Source: Bedellia somnulentella
Lineage: Eukaryota > Arthropoda > Insecta > Lepidoptera > Bedelliidae
Length of the DNA stretch: 64,000 nucleotides
NCBI GenBank assembly: GCA_963576735.1
Contig: OY755176.1
Span: 8,975,423 to 9,039,422, forward strand
Reading direction: 5' to 3'
Positions 1 through 12,600 of the stretch are shown in pieces. Made by a program: the position numbers and the translations under genes. The notes beneath the pieces are model-generated. The model did not search any database. It worked only from the letters and a program-made list of their open reading frames with translations, and was not told the DNA's origin. Position 1 is the first letter of the stretch, and each line of letters starts with the position of its first letter.

Positions 1-396
1 TGCATAACGGGAGAAGTATTTAGGCAGAGTTTTTTCGTGTAAACTCTGTTCCTTTACAATTAGCCGTTTTCGAGTACGGCGATGTGTACGCTAGCTTGAC
101 GTTACGCCAGCGTACACAGTGAAAATGGTGTTTATTTCCTAAACTAAAGAGGCACTATTTTTTTTAGTTTTACACTAATTAGGCACTATTTATGCAGAGT
201 TTTTTGACATAGTAACCAGCTCGATACAGCTTCATGGTACGCCAGCTTAACGCAAGCGATATTTAACTACTTCAAATCCTGACTTCTTTAATTAAATTAT
301 ATATGTGAGGGCGAAGAGCATCCTATTACTATTACACATAGTTCACTAAATACAACATAAACATACTACAATAAAATACAAAACTAATGAACATAC
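1..396. other. AT-rich DNA downstream of BTB exon 4
   Basis: On the minus strand this follows a good donor at 391-396, so it should be intron of the BTB gene. I see no coding frame in it. A small inverted repeat at about 85-117 (tgtacgctagc with gccagcgtaca) and two copies of aggcactattt (150-190) are the only structure seen. Confidence 0.4.
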
Positions 397-2811
397 CAAG
401 CTATCCTCTTCTATATCAACTTCTTCGGGCTCATCCTTGACAGTCATTTCTGCCTGGTACATCTCAGCTATAGACCTCTCTTCCTCCTCATTACTGGCCA
501 CATCCCAGTCTGGCTCCTCTTTGATTTGCACTTCACTACTTTCTGAGGTGCTTTTTGATGTTTTCTCTGCAAATTGCAATTATGTAGTATTCTACATAAA
601 AGTAGTGAATTTTAAACTAAACAAAAAAGTTAAAGAAGCAGTTTATACACAGCCTTATTAGCTCAGCAGTAAACCAGTCAGCCACAAATTTAAGACCTGC
701 TTTTTGTTTTTTGTAGTGATAGCACAAAAATATAGTATGTATTTAATCACACTCTGACATGTTAGAAAGATGAGTATCTCTTTATATTCATAGTTTCTTT
801 GTACAAACTAAAGTAGATAAAGAATGTTATTAGAATGCTTTAGAAGTGTCAAATAAAATTTTAAAAGTTATTTAATTTTGATTTATATTCACCAAGTTTA
901 CAAAATAAATAAAACACATAGTATACTTTATCAAAGAAGGGATTAACTTTGCATACAAAACCTGTTTCCAAGATCAATTCAAAAAGAATATTGGAAGTAA
1001 AACTTACTTAAAGGTTCTTCGGCAGGTTCTTCATCATCTTTCCCATTGTCTTTAGATTCATCACTAGTGGTACTAGATCTAAGTCTTTTGATTTGTTTGA
1101 TTTCAGCCTGTTTTCTCAATACTCTAGGAGTACTGGTTTCCAAATCTTTTTCTTTAGCTTTTGTTGCAGCTACAGTGGCATTATCAGCTGAAGGAGCTTG
1201 AGTGACCAGAATTGTTTGACCTTTTGGACCTCCTGGTCTAAGTGTAGCTTGGGCCCCACCTTCTGTAGTTTTTATAAATACCAACTTAGGAGGACCTATG
1301 AACATTGGCCTGTAAATTTAAACAAAAGATAATTAAAAGTAAAGCAAAGACAATAAAGTAGGTTGATTGAGTGAGATTGATTCATCATATAAATAATAAA
1401 ACAAATAAATATGATTTAAAGCTTTATGAATAAAAGGCTTATATTATTTATTACAAAAGTAGGGTTAATGCTATTTAAGCCATAACCATAAAGGGACGTA
1501 CTGATTATACAACCAGAACATATGGGAACAGAAAAATACATAACAAGTTTATGTTTATGTTATGTAAGTTTCTAAATCAGGGAAAACAAATTGTGAAATA
1601 AAGAATCATTACTGATAGGCCCAAAACACTTTAGCTTTAACAAACAGATGAAAAGATGGTGGTGGAAGAAATAATTTCAAATAAACATGGCTAGCCAACA
1701 TAGGAAGAAATTTAAATATACAGAAGTAAAGTAAATATAAACAATTTAGCAGTGTAGCGTCAGCTTAGAATAGCACTAGCCCATTTCTTCCGGTGGGTGT
1801 ACGTAAGAGGCAACTAACGGTATTGGGGCTTTAAAGGGATTTTTGGGCAATGTGGTTGGACTCCCATCACCAACAACCTTTATTTTACCATCTTTTCCCC
1901 ACTCAACTTTCCAAAGGTGGCTGAGGAATTTCTCATTTCTTAGCTCTGGCTACCCCATCTAGGGATTTATAGCCGTTAGTATATGTATGTATGTATGTTA
2001 AGTAAATTTATATATTTGAAAGGAGGAAATAGATTGATTTTGGTGTAGTTAAAGAACTCATCTTACCTATTTACTCCTTGAGTCTGCATTGGAGTATAGG
2101 TTTTGAGAATTTTTTCATCTTTTCTAATAGTTATTTTAGGTTGAACCTGAACTTGAGCTTGAGCTGTTTCTGGAGTGTCAACAGGTTTTGTAGTTGAAGT
2201 GGAGACAATAGTATTAAGGTTAGTTTTAGTTGCTTGAGGAAGTTTGTCAACAGGGTCATTACCACTCTCATCTAGTGCTTTCCATAACCCTCGAATTTTA
2301 AGAACTTCTCCCGCTTTTAAAACTACATCAAGTACTTCATTTGAGACTGTCGTTTCACCTGAAAATATTATAATATAATTTAACTTTCGGAGAATCTAAA
2401 TTATTTTATATTAATCTCTCGTTACCCTTTTTGAGAATTTTTGAATTGTTCATCAATGGGTTACTATTTTGAGGCATTTAATTTTACAATTAACATTTAC
2501 CGGTAAAATAAACACTTACCTTTATACATGTACTCTACTAAAATCTTCAGTGCTTTTGTTGAAATCTCGGAAGGAAGCACCACATAGAGCATTCCTCCCA
2601 TTCTTGTAACGGACCGCTGTCCTTCGAATAAATTGCATAAATATATACTGCACGAGCTCAATATGAACTTGTGAGCCGGTATCTGGGATCCATCCACCGT
2701 ACAAAGCACTACATCGGTGAACCGTTCTGAGCGAAGTAGTGCCGCTACAGAACCGTTCAGATGCGAGCTGTGCGAGTGCCATTTCAGCTGGTATATATCA
2801 GAAGTAGTCAT
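397..2811 (-). CDS. BTB/POZ-domain transcription regulator, 5' part
   Basis: Four minus-strand exons join with compatible phases: 2811-2520 (ATG at 2811), 2358-2067, 1309-1008 and 566-397, about 352 codons so far. Exon 1 and the start of exon 2 encode a BTB/POZ fold: residues 1-100 have the family pattern of FTDVVLCTVDG, then AHKFILSSCS, then LVEYMYKGE spanning the exon 1/2 junction and EVLKIRGLW closing the domain. The rest is low complexity: Gln/Thr/Val-rich in exon 2, basic then acidic in exons 3-4. Exon 4 has two canonical SUMO-acceptor motifs, IKEE and VKDE, about 35 residues apart. Exon 4 ends at a GTATGT donor, so more exons (often zinc fingers in this class) should lie left of the window. 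BTB domains dimerise and recruit chromatin cofactors in the nucleus. I do not recognise a specific named orthologue. Confidence 0.85.
1751..1997 (+). repeat. Family B short RTE-derived element, near full length
   Basis: It starts agtgtagcgtcagcttagaa, has the central ggttggactcccatcaccaa block and ends gccgttagtatatg(tatg)n. It lies in intron 2 of the BTB gene, antisense to it. Confidence 0.8.
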
Positions 2812-3856
2812 CTTCCGAGCTGATTACTTTAACTACATCATCTAAAAACAATTTGCTTATTAAATTTCTATAGAATTTATCAACTTTGTTCAATCAAACG
2901 TACTAACAACATCATTTTACAGCGAAATTCTAGCTAAATATTATTTTTAAAAAGTTACAAATCAACAAACGCAAAACAATTGAAAACATACTTTTAACAT
3001 TTTGAAATCAGTCTTACGAGCATGCATACTTTTTAAACTTAAAAAACTTTTTTTTTGTAGCAATCGAGTTTCAAAGTTTTATTAAAACTTAGTGTAAATA
3101 ATAGTTATTTTTAGAATTTTAATTTTTCTTTTGTACTAATTAAAAAGAAATTCAAAACTGAAACCTAACTAACCGGAAAATCCGTTTCATTCATGACCAG
3201 CAAGAGCAACAACATAAAAATCAATAGTAAAAAAAACAAATTACCCGGTCTGGAAAGGTCTATTACTTCTAGTACAGGAACGGGATTTTAAGGTATCTAC
3301 TTGAAACAATGTGAATATTTAACGATAAAGTAACCACTTTCTCTATACAAATAACAAGAAAAACTATGACCGAAAAATTGCGCGCACCCAACGCATACGA
3401 TCTTCTGAATGGTTGTGTGTTGCCGTCGGCGACTGCGTCTACGAAAATCGATGTACAGTACAGTGTATTGATTAAAACGCGTGAAATGGCGTTGCGCGTT
3501 TATCTTATCGATCCACAGCAAAGCGTCGGAGGGGAGGCGCGCCTGCGTCCTGCGTCATGAACAAAACGGAAGGGGTGCTTTGCTTCTATGACCCAGCTCA
3601 AGCGACGCCCGCCCCATGATGCCCTAGCCCTACCACCACCGCCACGACCCAGTTCACGCATAAATAGCATCATAGCGAAATTTCGTGGAAATTATGAATA
3701 TATTTAATGTTTAAAACACTGAACACTTTTGGCAATATCAATTCCACAAAAATAAAATAATTATATATTTTTTCGGTTTTTGTCGCCAAATCTAGGATTG
3801 GATTTTAGGTTATATTCAATACTTTTTATGTTATTAAACTTATGCATTATGAAACT
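2812..3856. promoter_or_regulatory. Upstream region of the BTB gene; local GC-rich block
   Basis: No coding exon is evident. Positions 3365-3660 are distinctly GC- and CpG-rich compared with AT-rich surroundings, with several C-rich runs. Because this lies about 0.6-0.8 kb upstream of the BTB start codon, a promoter or a non-coding first exon is plausible, but no core promoter motif was pinned down. Confidence 0.3.
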
Positions 3857-4162
3857 ACAGTGATAGCTCAGTGAGGAGAAAACCGCTTATCATGCAGGCA
3901 GGCGTGGGTTTAAATCCCGGGTTGGGCCTATACCAATTTTTTTACTAAAGTAATATGTGGGTAAATTTATCATGGTTGTTAACGGTGACCTAAAATTTCC
4001 TCAGGAAACCCACATGGTTGAGTTGTACGTAGTCATGTGACACTGTACCCGTACAAAACGGTGACTCTGAACACAAGGTAACAATGTGACGTGCTGTTCA
4101 GAAGCATTAGTACCTCTGCCAACCCCTTTGGAAAGAACGGCGTAAACGTAAAAACGTTTAAA
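3857..4162 (+). repeat. Family A tRNA-derived SINE
   Basis: The tRNA-like head has an A box (tgatagctcagtgagg) and a B box (ggtttaaatcc), followed by the family body (accaat, gtgacactgtac, cagaagcattagtacctctg) and the 3' end ccaacccctttggaaagaacggcgtaaacg. It is a diverged copy. Confidence 0.8.
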
Positions 4163-4875
4163 ATTGAGTACGTGTATGTATGTATGTTAAAATAACAAAC
4201 TAATTCACATGGCAAAATTCTGTCAAATTAACGTTACCTCACCACCAATTATGTTAAAACAGAATGGTCATTTTAAGCTACAACAGTTCATGAAAGTGAC
4301 ATTGCATATAATATTTTTTTGACGTGGCAGCTTAATGTTTACTAATAAAATAAATCCTATTACGTCGTTATTTTTTCCTTGTTCTATGTGCATTGAATTG
4401 ATGTAAATCAATGAGTTGCCTATCTATGCATAAATATATAGATGTTTGATTGAAGCTTAGCTGGCCAGGGCAACTGCGTAGTCAAGGGGGGTTGGCGCAA
4501 ATCAATAATGTGTGCGCACGCGATCGGCGCACGCTCAGTAAGAAGGGTGGTGGCAAGTAGGGCAGGGAGAGCCCGCTCTGCGTAACAAGAGGTGAACAAT
4601 TTACCTCGAAACTCTATATATATCTATCATATAACTTATAGACGCTCGCTGTGAACTTTACTCCGTTCACCCATATTGATGCATTTATTACTTGATTTGA
4701 GTTGCGTCTTTGCATTGTATGCGTTACGTAGGACATATAATTTGCTATCGAACATAATATTATTTGAATAGGTAATTTAAACAATACTTTTCCGTCCTTA
4801 AATCTCCCGACAAAGAGACAGAGGTACTAATACTTCTCAATCTTCAATCATATAACATTTTCATTTTTTTATTTA

Positions 4876-5129
4876 TTGCTGTGTAGTGTCGGCTTAGAAT
4901 AGCACTACCCCATTTCTTTCCATTGGTAATCGTAAGAGGCGACTAAGGGTATCGGGGTATTATATTGTATAAATGATTTTTGGGCGACGCGGTTGGAGAC
5001 CCATAATTTATTTAACAATCTTTTCCCCACTTAACTACTAAAACTGGCTAAAGAATTTTCTGGTTCTGAAGCTCTGGCTACCCCTTCTAGGGATTTATAG
5101 CCGTGAGTATATGTATGAATGTATGTTAT
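4876..5129 (+). repeat. Family B element, near full length
   Basis: It begins gctgtgtagtgtcggcttag and ends tagccgtgagtatatgtatgaatgtatg. The flanks ttattt / ttattt may be a short target duplication. The central region is intact but about 10-15 percent diverged by eye from the copy at 17227-17470. Confidence 0.8.
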
Positions 5130-5675
5130 TTACATGTGTGACAGAAACTATCAATTTGACAGACTGATAAAATTCTTATAAATTATTTCTTAACCCTAAC
5201 AAACTAGGTAGTTGCAATTGCAAGAGCTATATAATAATCTAGCTGACCTATAACCTTACGGCTATGATCCCGTCAAAAGTAGACTAGATGGATTTAAGCG
5301 TAAAGGATTCTGCAACGAAATTAAAATGAAAAAAAATATATGTCTGTTGGGTTGGATTAAAGAGCCCCCTTTTATATATAATATTTTATTTTAAATTTGA
5401 TTATTATTTGTAAGTCAATGAGATAATTATTACACATTTGTTACAATGTAAACATTTCCAGCATCTATCTGTTGCCGTTGCCGTTATCAAAATCGAGTAT
5501 AAATAATATTTTTTGTGTAAATATTACACACATACAAATTTTATTGTTAAAGCTAGTATTTCTTTTTTTATAGGGAGATACGCTAATACATTTTTCAGCG
5601 ATCTATTATGTTCAAATTGTGACTATGAAGCATAAGAAGCTTGGGATCCCATTTTAACATTTTGGCCGCGATTTA
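5130..5675. other. AT-rich intergenic DNA, nothing recognised
   Basis: Between the BTB gene and IntS5. No coding frame, RNA gene or repeat end was identified. Confidence 0.4.
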
Positions 5676-6205
5676 CCTGATTTAATAGCTCAGTGGTAAC
5701 AATTTGGTTCTAAGCACGAGGAGCGTGTGTTCGAATCCTGGAAGGGCCTTCAGCAATGCGTTTCTTCTTAAGGCATGTGTGGTAAATTATTCAAGTGTGT
5801 TAACAGTGAGGGACAATATCGTGAAGAAACAGAATAGAATAGAAAACTCTTTATTGCACATCAAAAAGGAGAAATATTTACAAATAAACACAATTAAATA
5901 ACAAAAGTACATTTGGCGGTCTTATCACTAAAAGCGATCTCTCCCAGACAACCTTTGAATGGAGAGGTCAATAAATTAAATTCATGTGAGAAAGAACACG
6001 GTGAAACTGATAACTATGCGTTAAAAAAAAACCATATGGCTGAATTGCTCTAAGAGTACAAAGTCATGTAACAAGGCATCTGTACTAGATAAGTTAAGCC
6101 TAGATCCATACATAACACAACTAGGTGAGTTCGGAACATCGTGATATCTGAAAGTATTCGTACCTCTGCCACCCCTTCGGAGATATACTTTTACTAACTT
6201 AAGCG
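5676..6205 (+). repeat. Family A SINE interrupted by another retroelement end
   Basis: The tRNA-like head (ttaatagctcagtggtaac ... tgttcgaatcctgg) runs to about 5825. The SINE body resumes at about 5985 and ends near 6205 with accctgcc-type 3' sequence (tacctctgccaccccttcgg). Between them lies a segment opening agaatagaatagaaaactc and reading tttattgcacatcaaaaagg, which looks like the reverse complement of a non-LTR LINE 3' end with a short ATTCT repeat tail. Confidence 0.6.
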
Positions 6206-6434
6206 GCGCCATCTTTTGGGATTACCCTAAAGCTCTATACGCTGTACTCGGGAATACTCGAGCCATTGAGGTACAAACAAGTGACAAACTAAAACGAGGA
6301 GTGCCATTTCTTTGAAGTATCAAAAAACTAGCTTAAATCTGTTCTTCAAGTGACCGCCTATTTAATGTAGCATTAGATGTTATAATCTGAGTGACAGTAT
6401 TTATCAGAAATCCTTGATAAGTAGTTATTACTTA

Positions 6435-6523
6435 GATACATAATACATATAGTCGCAGCCATAAATCCCATAAAGGGGTAGCCAGAGCTTTAGAGCTGGA
6501 AACTCCTCAGCCACGTTTGGAAG
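6435..6523 (-). repeat. Family B 3' fragment
   Basis: Contains agccataaatcccataaagg, ggtagccagagctttagagc and cctcagccac, the minus-strand 3' third of the family. It is truncated. Confidence 0.6.
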
Positions 6524-6939
6524 TAGTTATTACGTTATCTACATGCAACTTGGTTATTGAATGATGTTAATTAAACACTTTACAAACATTACAATTATTT
6601 GCTACTCAGTGCTATTTGGCACTGCCTTACTGAGTGTAAATCTTACCGCGTCTATTAATACGTATCATTAAAGTTTAGCAAAAGGTAACTTTCCTAAACC
6701 TAAACTAAAAAGTTAATAAGTAGGTAAAAGTCAATCCTCTATTTCGTATGGAAAATACATATCTTCGAACGAAGATGTGATATAGGTACTAATTTTGAAC
6801 ATCACGTGTAATTTTGTCACCTCTTGTTTATAGAGTTCCCAATTTTACCGGATCAAATTGTACCTAACAGACCTACCAGTGTAAACTGTATTGGCCATAA
6901 TTAAGAGTATATTAAAATTTCAGTCATAGAGATTTGTAT

Positions 6940-7126
6940 TTAGATGTACTTGCTTTCTACCCGCGGCAACGTCGACGTAGACTACTTTTTTTTGCATACG
7001 ATTTATTATTTCCAAATTATCGAAACCCTATCGCATCTTCAGTTTTTTATATTTATATCTTCCCGCAGTGACTTAAAAAAATTGAGGATTTTAAGTTATT
7101 ATTGGGCGATACAGTTGGATACATAT
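6940..7126 (+). repeat. Degenerate interspersed repeat fragment
   Basis: Opens with acccgcggcaacgtcgacgtagac followed by a T-rich tract and ttgcat; 7565-7625 repeats the pattern (gcccgtgactacgtctgcgtgg). Such 'cccgcgacttcgtccgcgtgg' segments are common interspersed repeats in Lepidoptera (recalled knowledge). The class was not determined. Confidence 0.35.
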
Positions 7127-7346
7127 GCCGTGTAGTGTCGGCTATGCCCTGGCTACCCTGTTAAGGGATTTATAGCCGTGAGTACATGTATGTATGTATG
7201 TAGGTACAGTTGGAGACTCATCAATCACCAACAACCTTTATTTAACCATCTCTTTCCAACCCCTTGCAAAAAGGTCTGATGTATTTCTAATTGTCAAGCT
7301 CCGGCTACTCCTTTATGGAAATTATAGCCATGAGTATATGAATGAT
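7127..7346 (+). repeat. Two partial family B copies in tandem
   Basis: 7127-7203 joins the family 5' end (gccgtgtagtgtcggct) directly to the 3' end (ctggctaccctgttaaggg ... gtatgtatgtatg), an internal deletion. 7204-7346 continues with the middle and 3' part of a second, more diverged copy. Confidence 0.6.
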
Positions 7347-7381
7347 TGTACTATCACAAATAGGTGAAACTAATGAATGTA

Positions 7382-7486
7382 AATGAAACTGATATCAACT
7401 TTGGGATATATCGCTGTATGTGAATGTGAGTCTATACTCACATTCAAATACAGCGATATATCCCAAAGTTGATATCGGTTTCATTA
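7382..7486. repeat. Foldback (near-perfect palindrome), ~50-bp arms
   Basis: The left arm from 7382 (aatgaaactgatatcaac...) is repeated in inverse orientation up to 7486 (...gttgatatcggtttcatt) around a loop of a few bases, with only two or three mismatches. It resembles a foldback MITE. No clear target duplication was found. Confidence 0.6.
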
Positions 7487-7999
7487 AGTTTTGAAGGAAG
7501 AGTGGCTAAAAATGGTAAAATATTTTTGTTGTTTTAATGTTGTTGTTACAATTACAAGTTGTTTTAATTATAACTAACTTTTTGCCCGTGACTACGTCTG
7601 CGTGGACTACATTTTTTTGCATCCGGTTTAAATCCAAAAATGAAAATTGCTCGCGAGCGAATCAATTCAATCTCGTGACTGACACATATGCGCGCGCTTT
7701 TACTCCAGCAGTCTATGGGCCAATTTTGACAATTTATAAATGGCTAACAATTTAACTAATCCAGTTATGGAAAATGATTGAGTTTTCGGTGAAACTTCAG
7801 ATGGAGACCTTCAATTTGATACCTGAACCAATTTTCTAGCTCTTAGCATTAGCATTGCGACACAGGCCGGTTCACAAAATCCACCCTCTCTCGTTTAATA
7901 TATAAGGATGTGCAATCGTGAAAGTCTTATAAAATACTAAAATAAATTATTGTAGGTGATGCTATTCCAGCTATAACGCCCATTATTTAGATTAAATTT

Positions 8000-8190
8000 G
8001 CTGTGTAGTGTCGACTTAGAATAGCACTACCCCATTTCTTCCGGCGATGCGGTTGGAGACCCATCACCAACAACCTTTATTTTACCATCATTCCTCACAC
8101 AACTTTCCAAAAGTGGCTGAGGAATTTCTAATTCCTTAGCTCTGGCTACCCCTTCTAGGGATTTATAACCGTGAGTATATGTATGTATGT
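8000..8190 (+). repeat. Family B element with internal deletion
   Basis: The 5' end tgctgtgtagtgtcgacttag is followed by a jump from cttccgg to cgatgcggttggagac (about 55 bp missing), then the normal 3' end to gtatgtatg. Confidence 0.75.
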
Positions 8191-8324
8191 AAATATGCTA
8201 AATCCATCTAGTTTTCTGGAACAACATCCACGGGCAAAATATGGGTTAGCTGTATTCTAAGCCGACAGTACTTATCAATTTAATTTAGGCCGATTTTTTG
8301 TTAAATGAGGACTATTATGAATTA

Positions 8325-8575
8325 TTTGCTGTGTAGTGTCAGTTTCGGTTAGCACTAACCCATTTCTTCCAACGGGTGTGGTAAGAGGCGACTAAGGGTA
8401 ATGAAGATTTTTAACTGATAAAATTGGGCTATGCGGTTCGGGACCTATCACCAACAAGCTTTATTGTACAATCTTTTCCCCACTAAGTTCCATAATTGGC
8501 TGAGAAAAATCTTATTCCACAGCTGTGGCTACTCCTTCTAGGTATTTATAGCCGTGAATATATGTATGTATGTAA
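8325..8575 (+). repeat. Family B element, near full length
   Basis: Starts tgctgtgtagtgtcagtttc and ends tagccgtgaatatatgtatgtatg; it retains all blocks of the family but with many substitutions. Confidence 0.75.
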
Positions 8576-8635
8576 AGAAATAAATTCTCGTCACGTCAAC
8601 CCTACTGGGTGAATCTGCGTTTTTAGGGTTTCGTA

Positions 8636-9509
8636 GTCGAATGCCAAAAAACTAAAATGTATTAGTTTCGTTATGTCTGTCTGTCGGTCTATCTATTCGT
8701 GAGATGGTGGGTCAGCAATTTATAACTGTAGAGACCACGTGGTTGAAAATATAACGGCGGGGTCACGGATTTGCTAAACTTTCAACGACGTATTGCTAAT
8801 GCTTTCATTGAAGGCAATAAACTTCGTGAAAAGCCGGGACCTAGTCGGCCTTTTTTAATTCTCGGTTTGACCGTAAAGAGCATTTAATAACAAAAAAGAA
8901 AAGAGAAGCAGGTGTACACAATGTCATCAACGAAGTGTGTGAAATGATATATTGAAGTTCATGTGGAATGTATCATTATGTATCATCAAGTACGTCAAAG
9001 GAACGTCTCGTTTTTTTGCATACCTATAGTCCTAACGTACCCTATATGGTACGGGTCCCCAAGCCCCCTTCGTAAAATAATTTATTATTTTTTACAAGTT
9101 TACAAACATCTGTCTATAAGGGTTTGTAATAAAAAAAATATTTTAACAAAAATAATTATCGGTCTAAATGGAAAATACTACGGGATGTAGGGTATCTTTA
9201 AATAGGTCTTATGACAACTTAGGTTTCCATATATTTTCGGAATCCAAAGTTTGAAAGATATAAACTCCTAAAGTAGTAAAATTTGTGTCCCCCCCCCCTT
9301 CTGAATTATGTAAGTGACAAATAAAAATCAAATATAAAATGAAGATATCGATAAAATTTAGCAACATAAATTGGTTATTTTTAAAATTAAGCACATTTAG
9401 AAATTCTGCAAATGTAACTTTGCTAATCATTTGTAATATTGATATTTGCTACTATAACGCTTATTGGTACGAAACCCTCTAAGGGCGGATGAACCGACCC
9501 GCACTTGGC
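8636..9509. repeat. Degraded element with inverted GGGTTTCGTA ends
   Basis: The left end gggtttcgtagtcgaatgcc and the right end tacgaaaccctctaagggcg ... cgacccgcacttggcc are inverted with respect to each other at GGGTTTCGTA. The motif 'tacggaaccct ... gactcgcacttggcc' and the gtctgtctgtcggtc stretch at about 8670-8690 recall a very common lepidopteran repeat (from memory). The interior has no coding capacity. Confidence 0.45.
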
Positions 9510-9690
9510 CACTATTTTACAGAATCTTTATTTCTACCACTGTCAATGTCAATGTCAAAACGAAGCCAATATTTATTTACTTACATTACATTACAATATT
9601 ACTGGCTTGGTAGAGTCACACAAAACTAAAAGAAGTTACATTTTCAAGTTTAGGGATGTTTTCCTTTCGTATTTGCTAAATTAATACAAG
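9510..9690 (+). promoter_or_regulatory. Probable promoter/5' UTR of IntS5
   Basis: This 180-bp stretch lies between the last repeat and the IntS5 start codon. It contains a short direct repeat tgtcaatgtcaatgtcaa (about 9541-9558). No TATA box or initiator could be placed with confidence. Confidence 0.3.
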
Positions 9691-12600
9691 ATGAATCCAA
9701 CAGATAAGCCCGTATCACTGTCTAATGATCTAAATACATTTATATATGGAGTATCCAGGCGCAATTTTCAAAATGCTCCGGAGTTGACAAAGATCGGTAT
9801 ATCTTTGTTGAAGAACTTTCCAGCCGCTCGTGATGCTGTTTTAGAGTATTTTGCTATGGTTTTTCAAGATGCAGTAAATGTGTCTGTCAGCCTGAGTGAC
9901 TACGATGTGAGTTTTTAGCTGTTTATACATGGGCTTCAGAGGTTATGTTTTTAACTAAGTAAATATGTGCTGATTCCAGAATTTTGAACGTTATATGGGG
10001 CATGCCTATCGCATTTATAAATAAATACACTGTTTCATGACTAACGCCCGATTTCTGAATTGAGTATTCCAGCTGAGAACAACTTAAGTATCGTTCTGTC
10101 TCATTCAGTTGTTAAGATTTCAATGCGACAGAACAATACTTAAGTTGGTCTCAGCTGGAATACTCAATTCAGAAATCGGGCGTAAGTATAACTTAGCCAT
10201 ATGGGTTTCTTCACAATGTTTTCTGTCACTGATAACAACCATTATAAATTAACCACACACATTACTTCAGAAAAGACAAATTGGTGTAGGCTTGACTAGG
10301 GGATTTGAATCCATGCCTCTCTGCATGATTGGTAGGTGTTCCACCCACTGAGCTACCATGGTTGGTAATGGGATAAATGGATTTAAAATCTTGGATCTAC
10401 TCAATGCTTTTTCTCACCCCTTTGAGGCATCCAATAGTCAATATATTATGTTTTGCTAATTGTGTTTGCAGTCCGCAATAAATATTGACAGACTTCACAC
10501 ATAACTGTATTAATTCTGTGATAGTGTGTGTAACCATCTACAATCATATCTTTTTGAGTGACATAGTTTTGTCTTGTTGTTAAGAATCTTGAACCATATT
10601 ATGTTTATGTGAAATTATTGTCTTGTGGTTTAATACAATGTAAATTTTAATTATACACCTATCTACTTGTATAGATATGGCTCAGATTCTTAAAGATTCT
10701 TCTGAATTTATTCTTCTGGCTATAAATCATAAACAGAAGTAGCCAAAGTATATAGCAATTATTCAGACCCTTTATAAATAATTGAGGGAAATATGGTAAA
10801 GGAAGGAACTTAGGTAAATATAAGAAATTGAACTTCCCTGTTAACTTTTTTGCTAATAAAAAAAATGGGTTGAATAATTGGGAAAATCACCCACATAGTA
10901 TGACATGTTCTATACAATATTGTTTGTTGTAGTCCGAGACAAATCCCAGTGGATCTTTGGAGAGTGTCAGTATGATTGGCCCCGAGTTGTGCAATCTGGG
11001 TACATCTTGGGCTCCATTTATTGCACCATGGTGTACACAGCTACTAATGGATATTGCTACTGATAAAATTAAACTTCCTGGTAAGTGGATCTAAATTAAT
11101 ATAGTATCAGGAATGTCATACTGATGTTCTGACAAAATGTTTTAACTTCCATTAATGCTAGGACAAGAATGAGACTGCCTGGAATAGAATGAAATGAGCA
11201 AAAGTTTGTAAAATCTCTTTTTTTGTTTTGGGAAGCCATTGTTCACTTTTAAGCACGTTTGAAAGGGCTTTAACTTGATAAACCAGGGCTGAATCAGCCC
11301 AGCTGAAAATATGTTACATATATATATATATACATCCCGCTACCTATTTGGCGTCTTTTCACTTCGCATCGTTTTGACGTCCACCAGATAACGTTTACAT
11401 AGCCTCAATTTTGGAGCATATACTAATCCAATTATTGTTGCTGAGGACCGTAATCTAATTTATTTTTTAATAAACCCATAATTGTTAATATACAAATATA
11501 TGTATATTAACATGCATTGTCCAACCCATCTGAACCCACTACCACATCAATGTTAACCTGACCTCCGTTGTATAATAACAAATTTATTTTATATTCATAG
11601 GCATCTAACGTCCATGTTTTTATGCGACGTTGCCACCTTTACAATAAATTCAACCGTATAAAATGTAAAAGCTAAAGCACCTTGCTAATTTGAAGGAATT
11701 CCTAATTTGTTGATAATATAGAAGAATTGCTGTTTGTTTCCATTTGTATTTCTCGCTGGCTTTATGCTTTGTCTAAATATAAGATTATTTTAGTAAGGGG
11801 CTCTGCGTGTGTTAATGTTTAATTAATCATTTTTTTATGAACATTAATGTATGTAGGTTTGTATCTCTGTTGGCCTGTGGTACGCACCGTACGCATTGTG
11901 TTTTAAAATAAAACGATCATTTAATCAACATCATTTAACTTTAATTAGACATCTGCTTTATAATAAACTGAGTTAAGCGGTAATGGCACTTTGTGCTTAA
12001 ACATAGAAAACATAATAAGATAAGAAGTAGGAACTTTGGACGTGATGGAAGATCCGACATTTCAATCATTGAACTATTATTCCGCTACTAGTTATTAATC
12101 AATGATTACAATACAATGGACATTCACACATTTGCGGATGCCAAATGCAATAAGATATGAAATTATATTCACATATGGCATCCGTATATCTGTTAGATAC
12201 TATTATAAAATGTTAATATGGAGTCAATTTTAAATTAAAATCATTAAGTATTTACTTAAACAAGAGTCAGTCAGTAAGAAACAATCATATATATATATAT
12301 ATAAGTTTATATAAGTTAAGTTAGTAAGTAGATATAAGTTTGAGGTGTTGGCTGAAAACCAGCGTACTCAGCGTTTGTGTCCTGCGAGACTTGCGCTGGG
12401 TACATTTTACGCTGAGCCAAGACCTTTTTGGTATCATTAAATGTTTTATCTTATTGTTAAATACTGTTTGTAATTTTGTTTTTAATACCAAATAAAAATT
12501 TTACTTACTTACTTACTATATAAACAATATGTTTCTGTTTTAAATATAGCTAAAATTGCTTACATACGGACGTGATGAGTATCGACCTTTCTTTTTTTGA

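Noticed and set aside
9068..9300. C-run and AT-rich frames at 8963-9430 as coding
   Set aside because: Inside a decayed repeat; no protein family resemblance.
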